From contig DNAS01000195.1 of assembly GCA_003485185.1 (NCBI GenBank), forward strand, positions 9,302 through 15,362: DNA of 6,061 bases. The letters are read 5' to 3'. A program made the translations under genes and the position numbers. Below are positions 1 to 6,061 of this stretch, piece after piece (position 1 is the first letter of the stretch; the number at the start of each line of letters is the position of its first letter). This DNA comes from Phycisphaerales bacterium. GTDB taxonomy: Bacteria > Planctomycetota > Phycisphaerae > SM23-33. The notes under the pieces were generated by a model that was not told the origin of the DNA, did not search any database, and saw only the letters and a program-made list of their open reading frames with translations.

Positions 1-1096
1 CTCCCAGCGTCAGGGCGCCCTGATTCTGCTGCACCAGGTCGCGGAACCCGAAAAAGCCCCAACGTCCGAGCGTCGCGCCCAGCTCGATCAGGCGCGGGAC
101 CCAGCGGTTGAACACGTAATTGAACTTCCTGTCGGGGGTCTGCATCTGCATGCGTGCGAGGCGTTTTTCGACGTCCTTCCGCATGGCTGCGAAGGCGCGG
201 TCGGCGGCGGCGCCGTTTCCGGCGAGGTATTTGCGGCGATATCGCGCCGCCTCGGCCGGAATCCGGTCCACCTTGCAGGCGCCGGCCAGCAGGTCCAGCC
301 TCGCGGTTTGTCCGGGGCGCACCGTCAGGCGGTGGTGCAGCGCGCCCAGCACGAGCGCCCGGCTGGACAGCGAGCCGGAGCAGCGGCCGCGACGGACGGC
401 CGCCGGCTTGGCGGGTGACTCGAATTCCCCGCCGAGGAACGCCGCCTTGTCGGTGTCCCAAGAGACCGGCTTCCGCGAGGACAGGAGCACCGCCCCGAAA
501 TAGGGGTGCGGAAGGTTCATCGCGATCTTGCGCGTCCCGACGCCGTTGCCCCCCGGCAGGTGCAGCCCGCGCATGTAAATCTCGTGCCCGTAGAGCGGAA
601 ACTCCGTCTTCAGCGACAGCTCGGCCACGCTGAACACCGAGAGCCTTCTGACCCGCCGGGAGCGGTTGGCGAACTGGAGCGTCCACAGCTCCACCGGGTC
701 CTCGCCCCGCGGGACGAAAATCCGCCACGACGCGTCAATCCCGTCCGTCCGGTTGCGGAAGATCGAATACCCCGCGCCGTGCCGGCACTCGTAGGACTCG
801 CGCGGGGCGCAGACGGGATACCACCCCACGCTCCAGAACTCGCCGCTGGCGTCGTCGCGGACGTAGACCACCCGGTTGTGCGCGTAGAAATGCAGGTGGC
901 CGTAGTAGGGCGTGCCCTCGATGATCTGGTTGTAGATCCCGCTGGGATGGACGTAAGTCGAGTAGCCGTTGCCCGTCTGGAAGACGCAACTGAAGTAGTG
1001 GTCGTTGTACAGGAAGTTCTCCTGCACCTTCTCCGCCTGCGGAGAGAGCAGGATGTATTCGCCCGTCTCAAAATCCATTTTTCCGACACGTTTCAT
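1..1096 (-). CDS. GH94-type glycoside phosphorylase (cellobiose/chitobiose phosphorylase-like), partial: cut by window edge
   Basis: Only the first 365 residues are present; family members usually run to about 800. GH94 enzymes split beta-linked disaccharides or oligosaccharides with phosphate, giving a sugar 1-phosphate in the cytoplasm. The visible part covers the N-terminal beta-sandwich and the start of the helical catalytic barrel. Supporting motifs are GNGYSTY (42-48), WSVGWYPVCAPRESYECRHG (88-107), IFVPRGEDPVELW (126-138), NRSRRVRRLSVFSVAEL (144-160), DTDKAAFLGG (214-223), and FNRWVPRLIE then GFFGFRD (329-353). The last block matches the family's GFRDxxQD substrate-binding motif, but reads GFRDLVQQ here. 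The catalytic acid lies beyond the edge. There is no signal peptide. The ATG at 1096 is chosen because it is adjacent to the mini-ORF stop; an in-frame ATG at 1078 is possible, and neither has a strong ribosome binding site. The reading frame is open to position 1. Substrate specificity is undetermined. Confidence 0.85.
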   Translation of the reverse strand, partial: MKRVGKMDFETGEYILLSPQAEKVQENFLYNDHYFSCVFQTGNGYSTYVHPSGIYNQIIEGTPYYGHLHFYAHNRVVYVRDDASGEFWSVGWYPVCAPRESYECRHGAGYSIFRNRTDGIDASWRIFVPRGEDPVELWTLQFANRSRRVRRLSVFSVAELSLKTEFPLYGHEIYMRGLHLPGGNGVGTRKIAMNLPHPYFGAVLLSSRKPVSWDTDKAAFLGGEFESPAKPAAVRRGRCSGSLSSRALVLGALHHRLTVRPGQTARLDLLAGACKVDRIPAEAARYRRKYLAGNGAAADRAFAAMRKDVEKRLARMQMQTPDRKFNYVFNRWVPRLIELGATLGRWGFFGFRDLVQQNQGALTLG

Positions 1097-1134
1097 GATT
1101 TCATTCTTCGCCTTGGACGGACCTTGCCTCTCAT
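1093..1134 (-). other. 13-codon bridging open frame between the GH28 and GH94 genes
   Basis: The frame MRGKVRPRRRMKS begins with an ATG that overlaps the GH28 stop (ATGA at 1134-1131). It ends with a TGA that overlaps the GH94 start (ATGA at 1096-1093). It therefore spans the intergenic gap exactly. No clear ribosome binding site precedes it, and none precedes the GH94 ATG either, so re-initiating ribosomes could be relayed from gene to gene. It may equally be chance. It is not claimed as a protein-coding gene. Confidence 0.3.
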
Positions 1135-2537
1135 TCGGTCACGGTAAGGTTCTGGCTGCTGAATTCCCGGACGTTCTTGAGCACGACGGCAGGACGCTTT
1201 TCCGTGGCGGGCCCGGTGATGTGCACGTCGGACAGCCGCAGACCGTCCACGAGACGGCAGAACAGTCCGTAGGACGGCAGGAAGCGCCAAATGGTGTTGA
1301 CCGCGTATTCCGTCTCCAGCAGGGGCACTTCCCGCATGACCCTATCGTGGTCGATGACGCCGGCAAACTCGATGCGGATGTTCCGCATCGCGATGTTTCG
1401 GAGCGGATGGCCGGGCTGACCGGTCAGGAAGCTGTTGCCCGTCACGCCACGGGCTGTCAGGTTCTCGAAGACGATGTCCCCGATGGCGCCTACCGGTTTC
1501 GCCATGCCGTGACACTCGGCGCCCAGCCGGATGTACAGCGGCATGTTGATGTCAGCGATGCGGACGTTCGAGACGCGCACGCCGCGGATGGCCGCGCCCT
1601 CGAGAATGCTCAGGCCGATGCCCGTCAGGCCGTAACCGTCGTAGGGCGCGATCTCCAGGTCCTCCAGAATAACGTTCTCGAAATCCGCTTGCGTTTCCGT
1701 ACCGATGCAGAAGGCGTGCGCCGTGGCGCGAAGGCGGCAGCGGCGCACCGTGACGTTGCGCGAAGTCCGCGCCAGACCCCACGTGTTCGTGTTCTTCAGG
1801 CAGACGGCGTCGTCGCCGGTGGTGATGTCGCAGTCTTCCACCAGCACGTCGCTGCACCCGTCCACGTCGATTCCGTCGCCGTTGGGGCAGTTGACCGGCG
1901 AATGCAGGTCGATGCCGCGCACCACCACGTCGGTGCAGGCCAGCAGGAACAGCGTCCATTGCGGCGAGTTGCGGATGCGCACGTTCTCGATGCGGACCCC
2001 GCGGCAGTTGATGAAGAGGATTTCCGCGCGCGGGCGCTCCCGCTGGGTCATCAGGGTGTGGAAGGCGGGAATCCACGTGCCGAGCGCTTTTTTGGGCTCG
2101 ACCCAGTCTGCCGGCGGGGGGTCGGAAGGCGTGCGGTCGCGATAGAACGCCTCCCCGTTTCCGTCGATCGTGCCTTCGCCCGTCAAAGCGATGCCCTCGA
2201 CGTCCTCGGCGAAGAGCATCGCGGTGGGAATGGCCCGATGGGGATGCGCGCCGCTGACAGGCTCCTTGCGCAGGTAATCCCCGATGTTTCCGCTCGCGAC
2301 CAGGACGGCGTCCTTTTCCAAATGCAGCGTGACGCCGCTGCGCATCACAAGGGTTCCGGTGCGGTACCGGCCGGCACGTAGCACCACACGCCCGCCGCCG
2401 CGGGCGCCGCAGGCGTCGATTGCTTGTTGAATGCCTTGGGCAGGAAGGGCGTCGCCGCTTGGCGCGAGAAGCACTTCATGTTTCGGCCCGTTGGCGGACC
2501 GCGTTTCGACCGCATTTCTGCACTGTACCTTACTCAC
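1131..2537 (-). CDS. GH28 family glycoside hydrolase (polygalacturonase-like, right-handed beta-helix), no signal peptide
   Basis: This 468-residue protein has the length and motif order of bacterial GH28 enzymes, which hydrolyse galacturonic acid-containing pectic chains by inversion. The N-terminal IQQAIDACGARGGGRVVLRAG (within residues 36-56) is the usual opening of the family. Catalytic motifs are visible: N219-G-D221-GIDVD, G241-D242-D243, and a histidine motif at H274 that reads HAFCIGTE instead of the common HGxSIGS. The sugar-contact motif normally near RIK is replaced by YIRLG at 335-339, a form I associate with GH28 branches that are not classical polygalacturonases. All three active-site aspartates are present, so activity is likely. 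The start is a GTG with a good ribosome binding site, and the N terminus (MSKVQCRN) shows no export signal, suggesting cytoplasmic action on imported oligosaccharides. It follows the GH50-like gene by 60 bases and precedes the GH94 gene by 34. The family is firm; the substrate is not. Confidence 0.88.
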   Translation of the reverse strand: MSKVQCRNAVETRSANGPKHEVLLAPSGDALPAQGIQQAIDACGARGGGRVVLRAGRYRTGTLVMRSGVTLHLEKDAVLVASGNIGDYLRKEPVSGAHPHRAIPTAMLFAEDVEGIALTGEGTIDGNGEAFYRDRTPSDPPPADWVEPKKALGTWIPAFHTLMTQRERPRAEILFINCRGVRIENVRIRNSPQWTLFLLACTDVVVRGIDLHSPVNCPNGDGIDVDGCSDVLVEDCDITTGDDAVCLKNTNTWGLARTSRNVTVRRCRLRATAHAFCIGTETQADFENVILEDLEIAPYDGYGLTGIGLSILEGAAIRGVRVSNVRIADINMPLYIRLGAECHGMAKPVGAIGDIVFENLTARGVTGNSFLTGQPGHPLRNIAMRNIRIEFAGVIDHDRVMREVPLLETEYAVNTIWRFLPSYGLFCRLVDGLRLSDVHITGPATEKRPAVVLKNVREFSSQNLTVTE

Positions 2538-2543
2538 GTCCTG

Positions 2544-2548
2544 CTCCC
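2544..2548 (-). promoter_or_regulatory. Ribosome binding site that fixes the GTG start of the GH28 gene
   Basis: On the minus strand GGGAG lies 6 bases before the GTG at 2537. No in-frame ATG occurs nearby upstream; the ATG at 2565 is in a different frame. The strong site makes GTG at 2537 the preferred start. Confidence 0.7.
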
Positions 2549-2586
2549 GCCGGTTGAAAGACCATCTCGACGTCTCGGGAAGATCG

Positions 2587-2605
2587 TTCCGTGGCGATCA
2601 CGGAA
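2587..2605 (-). other. Perfect 7-bp hairpin across the stop codon of the GH50-like gene
   Basis: TTCCGTG and CACGGAA are separated by a 5-base loop, and the TGA stop at 2600-2598 lies inside the structure. No U-run follows on the minus strand, so it does not look like an intrinsic terminator. It could affect mRNA stability or partial read-through between the first and second genes, or be chance. Confidence 0.4.
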
Positions 2606-5600
2606 TGATACGCGCCCGGCCCCAGTGGGCACGGTCGCCGGAATTCTTGGCCGTACCGTTCCACATCAGCTGGCAGCGACGGCTCTTTCCGTCGGCGCTG
2701 TTGTCGATGGCGACGTCGAACATCAGCTGCATGCCCTCCTTCGGCTTGATCCCCAGCCCCGCGAACGGGATCGCCGCCTGGAGCGTGTAGCCTTTGCCGT
2801 CGGTCGCGGGAACGACCACCATCTTGAGGTCGTATTGCTGCGGGGTGTTGAGGAAGTGCCACTGGGGCTTCCCGTCCACCTGTCCGGCGCTGAGCAGCAG
2901 TTGGCGGTCTGAGAACAGCAAGGCGCCTGGCCTGTCCAAGTCCTCGGTGCCGATGAACAGCTCCACTCCGTCGCCGCGCCAGAGGTTTCCACCGGTCTGG
3001 GCGTTCTGCATCGGCGTGGGGTCGATGACGTTCACCAGCACGTGCAGGTTCTCGTTGTCCCAGCAGAGACGGAACGTGGCGGACAGCCCGTCGGCGGACT
3101 TGCCCTCGACCAGCCTCGCGTCGGTGATCTGCTCGGGCGGCAGACCCGGGAATCCCTGCGACGTGCCGTTGACGGTGATCGGCTCGGTGCACCGGCCGAT
3201 GGTGGCCACCCGCTGCACCTTCTCCCCGCCGCCGGTAAAGCGGTGATCCTCGAAGACGAACGGTTTGACCTTGCCTTCCATCAGGTCGTAGACGCGACGG
3301 TTGGTCTCGGCCATCTGTTCAACGAGCGGCTTCCACGGGCGGTCCGCGACGCTGAAGAGCCCGTTGTTGTCCCGAATGCCGCCGTAGCGCCCCCACCAGA
3401 CACCCGTGACGGGGTTGTCCACCAGGACGTACCACTGGATGCCCACGACGTACGGCAGTGCGGCCGCATGTTCGACATAGTGGCGGTACGCCTTGCCGCG
3501 CTGCTCCTGGCTGGCGACTTCCTTGAATCCGCCGCCCAGGCCCGAATCGCTCGGCGAGTCGAAGAAGAACTCCGTGAACATCATCGGGACGCCGCCGGTC
3601 CATTCCTGGATCCGCCCGAGGTATTTCTCGTCCAGCCCGTAGGTGTAATAGTTCAGGCTGAACACGTCCACGTACTTGCCGGCGATCCGGCAGACCTTCT
3701 CGCTGCTGGCCGTGCCGGGCTGCAACCGGCAGCCGATCACCATGTGGTTCGGGTCGTACTTGCGGATGGTGTCGTGGCAGAAGCGGAAGTAGGTCTCGAT
3801 GAACAGCTCGAAATACTCGTCCATGTCCTTCGACGCCGTGCGGGTGCGGACCGGCAGGGACATGTCGTTGAGCGCGTCGAAGGATTCGGCCTTGACGTCC
3901 CACGCCTTGTTGAACGCGTCGATCGAGCCGTACTTCCTGCGGAGCAGGTCCACCAGCGCCTGTTTGGCGGCGACGTCGCCCTTCAGACGCGGCACGACGC
4001 GCGGGACGTCCTCGAACAGCGGTTCGTTGGCCGTCATGTAACCGATCAGCAGCGGATCGTTGCGCCGCTTCTCGCCGTGTTTTTCGAAGTGCTCGACGAT
4101 CTGCTTGCGGGTCTTTTCGTCGAACGGGTCCCACAGGCGCTGGAGGCCGCTGATCTCCTTGCCTCCGAAGCTCCCGACGTACGGGAATTTCGCGTCGCGC
4201 TGCGCCTGCGTGACGCCCCCGGAAAACGCACCCGAGGAGTTGAACCCGAAGCAGCGCACCCGCTCGATCATCCGGGCGATGAACTGCTCCGGATCGTACG
4301 GCTTGCCGTACTTGCGAATCTGGTTGGCCAGGTGGAACGAGAAAGAGGAGTCGTGCCAGTAGCTGTTCTGGTTGAACGCCGACTCAAACGTCCCGCCGGT
4401 GGGGGGAATCCATGCGTATTGTTCCCGCCGGCCCTCGACGTACGTGTAGGTGCTCACGGTGAATGAGCAGAGACCCAGGTGGAAGAAGGCGTTCCCGAGT
4501 GGGTCCACGAGGTACCAGCGTCCGCCGGCCTTCTGCACGTGGAAGAATCCGGTCTTCTTGAGCCCCAGCCGTTTTCCGCTGTCGGGCAGGCCGCCGTATT
4601 CGTCGAGGGCGAGCGGCTTGAACTGGGCGTAATACGCCTTTTCCTTCTCCACGTCGGCCTTGAGCTCTTCCTCGGACTTGACCTTGCCCGGCCAGTCCGA
4701 CTCCGTGCTCTGCCCGAAGGGGTCCACGAGGACTTTCTTGGGCGCCGTCGCGCCGCCGAGGTCGCGGACCGACAGCTTGAGCGTCGCCGTGCCGTTGGCG
4801 CCCACCGTGAGCGGCGCGTGGAAGAACCACTGAAAGACCTTCCAGTCCCAGTGCCGCGAGTCCGTGAGCTGCTGATAGGAGTAGGGCGGAAGCGTCAGCG
4901 AAAAGGCGCTGCCGTCAGCGTGCGCCAGCTCGAAATGGGTCGAGTTTTCCATGAACAGGTGCGGTTTGGGCTGCTTCTCGGCGGGGAACGGCTTCCGATC
5001 GCCCGTGGTGCGGAAGGTGCTGCCCTTGACGTGGTCGAACCCGAGCAGCATCTCCATGCGGACGTTGCCCGGCGCTGCCGGCAGGTTCGAAAACGCCATC
5101 GTCAGGTCGCCATTGTCGGACAGCGTCAGTTTGCAGGTCGCGTCACTCGGATATTTTAGGGTGGCGCTCTTTCCGTCAGCAGCGACCGTGACGTCGTGCG
5201 GCGCGGCGCCTTTCAGCTTGGGCAGCGTCAGCAGGTCGCTGAGCATCTTGCTGCGGACGAGATGCAGGCCCTTCTTGCTCAGGTGCAGTTTCAGGGGCAT
5301 CGGTTGCGAGGACGTCTCGGTTCCAGCCGTCGAGGCCGCCTTGGGGGGTTCCGCGGACTTGGCGGCCGGGTCCTTGACGTGCAGCGTGTAGTAGGCCTTT
5401 CCCTCGACGGCCCGCGGCATGGCCGTGATCATCCGCCACTGGAACGTCGTCCAGTTCCACGCGCGGTTGTCCTGTATCTGCTGGTAGCCGTAGGGAATCT
5501 CGATGGCCAGGCCCTTGCCCGACTCGTCCAGAAGCTTGAAGACCTTGGCGTTGCCCTGGTAGAGCATGGCCTTTCCGTGCTCTTTCGGGAAGGCGGCTGG

Positions 5601-5978
5601 CTCCCCGGCGTCCATGGCCCACTGGGCCTTCCCGGACGGCGACAGCGGGATCAGCATGTTCAGGACCATGTTCTTGACGCCGGCCGGCACGTCGCTGAAG
5701 ACCATACTCACCGCGCCGTTCTTGACGGTCACGTCGAGTTTGGCGCCGTTGGGATAGGTCACATCCGCCTTGGCGTCGGCGATCGTGGCCTTGCTCGCCT
5801 TGATGTCCTTTCCGCCTTCCTGGAGGGCGGGATACTCCAGCAGAAACTTGCCCACTTCGGACGATTCGACGGCCAATCCCTTCTCGACGGGTTTCACCGA
5901 CGGCGCTTCCGCTATGGCCAGCGCCGGGAGAATTGCGATCGACAATCCGAGACACAAGCGGCATGACGGCTTCAGCAT
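2598..5978 (-). CDS. Secreted GH50-like (agarase-type, clan GH-A) glycoside hydrolase with duplicated N-terminal domain and C-terminal CBM9-like domain
   Basis: This 1126-residue protein is probably an exported glycoside hydrolase acting on a beta-linked, perhaps galactose-containing, polysaccharide. Residues 1-24 form a signal peptide (basic start, hydrophobic core, AIA before a likely cut near 23/24). Residues 33-203 and 236-406 are two copies of one domain I do not recognise, joined by a Pro/Ala/Ser-rich linker. Residues ~418-900 resemble GH50 agarases: DPFGQ and DWPGK near 419-432, TGFFHVQK and GRWYLVDPLGN at 476-496, AKQALVDLLRRKYGSIDAFN at 671-690, and SQEQRGKAY with GIQWY at 823-850. 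Expected catalytic residues are E652 in ANEP (acid/base) and E803 in FTEFFF (nucleophile), each after the appropriate barrel strand. Residues ~930-1126 look like CBM9 (LWRGDGVELFIG at 999-1010, HWGRARI near the end). Family reading: GH50 members are mostly beta-agarases; GH42-like beta-galactosidase is the alternative. The ATG at 5978 is supported by a ribosome binding site and the signal peptide. It is the first gene of the apparent operon. Gene and clan are secure; the substrate is unknown. Confidence 0.88.
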   Translation of the reverse strand: MLKPSCRLCLGLSIAILPALAIAEAPSVKPVEKGLAVESSEVGKFLLEYPALQEGGKDIKASKATIADAKADVTYPNGAKLDVTVKNGAVSMVFSDVPAGVKNMVLNMLIPLSPSGKAQWAMDAGEPAAFPKEHGKAMLYQGNAKVFKLLDESGKGLAIEIPYGYQQIQDNRAWNWTTFQWRMITAMPRAVEGKAYYTLHVKDPAAKSAEPPKAASTAGTETSSQPMPLKLHLSKKGLHLVRSKMLSDLLTLPKLKGAAPHDVTVAADGKSATLKYPSDATCKLTLSDNGDLTMAFSNLPAAPGNVRMEMLLGFDHVKGSTFRTTGDRKPFPAEKQPKPHLFMENSTHFELAHADGSAFSLTLPPYSYQQLTDSRHWDWKVFQWFFHAPLTVGANGTATLKLSVRDLGGATAPKKVLVDPFGQSTESDWPGKVKSEEELKADVEKEKAYYAQFKPLALDEYGGLPDSGKRLGLKKTGFFHVQKAGGRWYLVDPLGNAFFHLGLCSFTVSTYTYVEGRREQYAWIPPTGGTFESAFNQNSYWHDSSFSFHLANQIRKYGKPYDPEQFIARMIERVRCFGFNSSGAFSGGVTQAQRDAKFPYVGSFGGKEISGLQRLWDPFDEKTRKQIVEHFEKHGEKRRNDPLLIGYMTANEPLFEDVPRVVPRLKGDVAAKQALVDLLRRKYGSIDAFNKAWDVKAESFDALNDMSLPVRTRTASKDMDEYFELFIETYFRFCHDTIRKYDPNHMVIGCRLQPGTASSEKVCRIAGKYVDVFSLNYYTYGLDEKYLGRIQEWTGGVPMMFTEFFFDSPSDSGLGGGFKEVASQEQRGKAYRHYVEHAAALPYVVGIQWYVLVDNPVTGVWWGRYGGIRDNNGLFSVADRPWKPLVEQMAETNRRVYDLMEGKVKPFVFEDHRFTGGGEKVQRVATIGRCTEPITVNGTSQGFPGLPPEQITDARLVEGKSADGLSATFRLCWDNENLHVLVNVIDPTPMQNAQTGGNLWRGDGVELFIGTEDLDRPGALLFSDRQLLLSAGQVDGKPQWHFLNTPQQYDLKMVVVPATDGKGYTLQAAIPFAGLGIKPKEGMQLMFDVAIDNSADGKSRRCQLMWNGTAKNSGDRAHWGRARIIP
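2601..3191 (-). other. C-terminal CBM9-like carbohydrate-binding domain (about residues 930-1126)
   Basis: The last ~200 residues follow the pattern of family 9 carbohydrate-binding modules appended to secreted glycosidases: an early strand with FRLCWDNENLHV (969-980), then VNVID, then LWRGDGVELFIG (999-1010), an AAIPFAGLGI segment (1068-1077), and a terminal HWGRARI. Trp at 973, 1000, 1040, 1106 and 1119 are candidates for sugar stacking. The domain probably tethers the enzyme to its glycan. Its exact ligand cannot be read from sequence. Confidence 0.7.
4761..5273 (-). repeat. Intragenic domain repeat, copy 2 (residues 236-406 of the GH50-like protein)
   Basis: This is the second copy of the same domain, matching copy 1 along its whole length. 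Landmarks are KGL at 236-238, DLLTLPKL at 248-255, YP at 276-277, MAFSNLP at 294-300, FP at 331-332, the P365-W384 signature with both Trp of the WxW pair (W377, W379), and VRD at 404-406. The copies have diverged strongly at the DNA level, so the duplication is old. It lies directly before the catalytic region, and the DPFGQ segment typical of the GH50-like region starts about 13 residues later. Confidence 0.75.
5370..5882 (-). repeat. Intragenic domain repeat, copy 1 (residues 33-203 of the GH50-like protein)
   Basis: This is the first copy of a ~171-residue, beta-rich domain. It aligns with the second copy at a nearly constant offset of 203 residues. Landmarks are KGL at 33-35, FLLEYPAL at 45-52, YP at 75-76, MVFSDVP at 92-98, FP at 130-131, and the signature from P162 to W181. 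In that signature, P162, Y163, Y165, Q166, Q167, D170, R172, W174, W176, F179, Q180 and W181 are all repeated in copy 2. I do not recognise the family. The exposed-aromatic pattern suggests a sugar-binding or accessory beta-sandwich role, which is inference. Confidence 0.75.
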
Positions 5979-6061
5979 GGTGAGTTCCCTTTTTAGAGCC
6001 TATCCTGATAACTTCAAGGGCCGCGACGGGCCGGATTATGACGCAGGCCAAGGCGCGAGGG
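5979..6061 (-). other. Upstream region of the operon, no defensible promoter
   Basis: These 83 bases precede the first gene. Apart from the ribosome binding site, I see a CATAAT that could be a -10 element (6035-6040), but its -35 position would fall at or beyond the window edge. No operator palindrome or terminator is evident. The promoter may lie further upstream, outside the window. Confidence 0.3.
5986..5990 (-). promoter_or_regulatory. Ribosome binding site of the GH50-like gene
   Basis: On the minus strand AGGGA lies 7 bases before the ATG at 5978, within AAAAAGGGAACTCACC. This is a good Shine-Dalgarno match and supports the chosen start, which is also the one giving a clean signal peptide. 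Confidence 0.7.

Noticed and set aside
506..1147. 213-codon plus-strand frame over the left part of the window
   Set aside because: It is antisense to the GH94 gene, whose minus-strand frame is open from 1096 to the edge and shows clear family motifs.
1005..2381. 458-codon open frame on the plus strand
   Set aside because: It is antisense to the GH28 gene and the start of the GH94 gene, its translation has no recognisable domain, and it is explained by high GC and few stop codons opposite a real gene.
2530..2565. 11-codon frame (MVFQPAGAGRE) ending across the GH28 start, resembling the other junction's bridging ORF
   Set aside because: It has no ribosome binding site, and GH28 already has a strong one of its own, so no coupling role is needed. 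It overlaps the start by chance-level geometry.
3042..4466. 474-codon open frame on the plus strand
   Set aside because: It is antisense to the well-supported GH50-like catalytic region. The protein is Val/Arg/Ala/Asp-rich without motifs, typical of a shadow frame.
6035..6040. CATAAT as a possible -10 promoter element
   Set aside because: A matching -35 would fall at or outside the window edge, so the promoter cannot be supported.
5176..6051. 291-codon minus-strand frame beginning upstream of the large gene
   Set aside because: It overlaps the signal peptide and repeat domains in another frame, is low complexity (Arg/Gly/Gln-rich), and ends inside the gene. The 1126-residue frame has domains, a signal peptide and a ribosome binding site.
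1..6061. CRISPR array, tRNA/rRNA gene, insertion sequence or phage element
   Set aside because: No regularly spaced repeats, tRNA-like cloverleaf, transposase motif or terminal inverted repeats were seen; almost all the window is occupied by the three coding regions.

Overview
The window holds three genes, all on the minus strand and read from right to left. Together they look like one polysaccharide-degradation operon. No taxonomic marker gene is present. The high GC content and the mix of parts (a secreted agarase-like enzyme fused to a family 9 carbohydrate-binding module, a polygalacturonase-fold enzyme and a GH94 phosphorylase) recall glycan-degrading members of the Planctomycetota-Verrucomicrobiota-Lentisphaerota-Kiritimatiellota group. 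That placement is a weak inference.

Layout in transcription order: 6061-5979 is a short upstream region with a good ribosome binding site and no promoter I can defend. 5978-2598 encodes a 1126-residue secreted multidomain enzyme: signal peptide, two tandem copies of an unrecognised ~171-residue domain, a GH50-like (clan GH-A) catalytic barrel with both expected glutamates, and a C-terminal CBM9-like domain. A 60-base gap holds a perfect 7-bp hairpin on the stop codon and a strong ribosome binding site for a GTG start. 2537-1131 encodes a 468-residue GH28 family protein without a signal peptide. A 34-base gap is spanned exactly by a 13-codon open frame that overlaps the neighbouring stop and start codons. 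1096 to the left edge encodes the first 365 residues of a GH94-type disaccharide/oligosaccharide phosphorylase, cut by the window end.

How they may work together (inference): the large enzyme acts outside the cytoplasm on a polysaccharide, probably at beta-galactosidic or related linkages. The GH28 and GH94 proteins, which carry no export signal, would process imported oligosaccharides, and the phosphorylase would conserve bond energy as a sugar 1-phosphate. The GH28 partner points to pectic material rather than agar, but no substrate can be fixed from sequence alone.

The most unusual items are the duplicated N-terminal domain of the large enzyme, its divergent GH50-like active-site surroundings, variant motifs in the GH28 and GH94 proteins, and the bridging mini-ORF at the second gene junction. 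Long open frames on the plus strand are antisense shadows of these genes.
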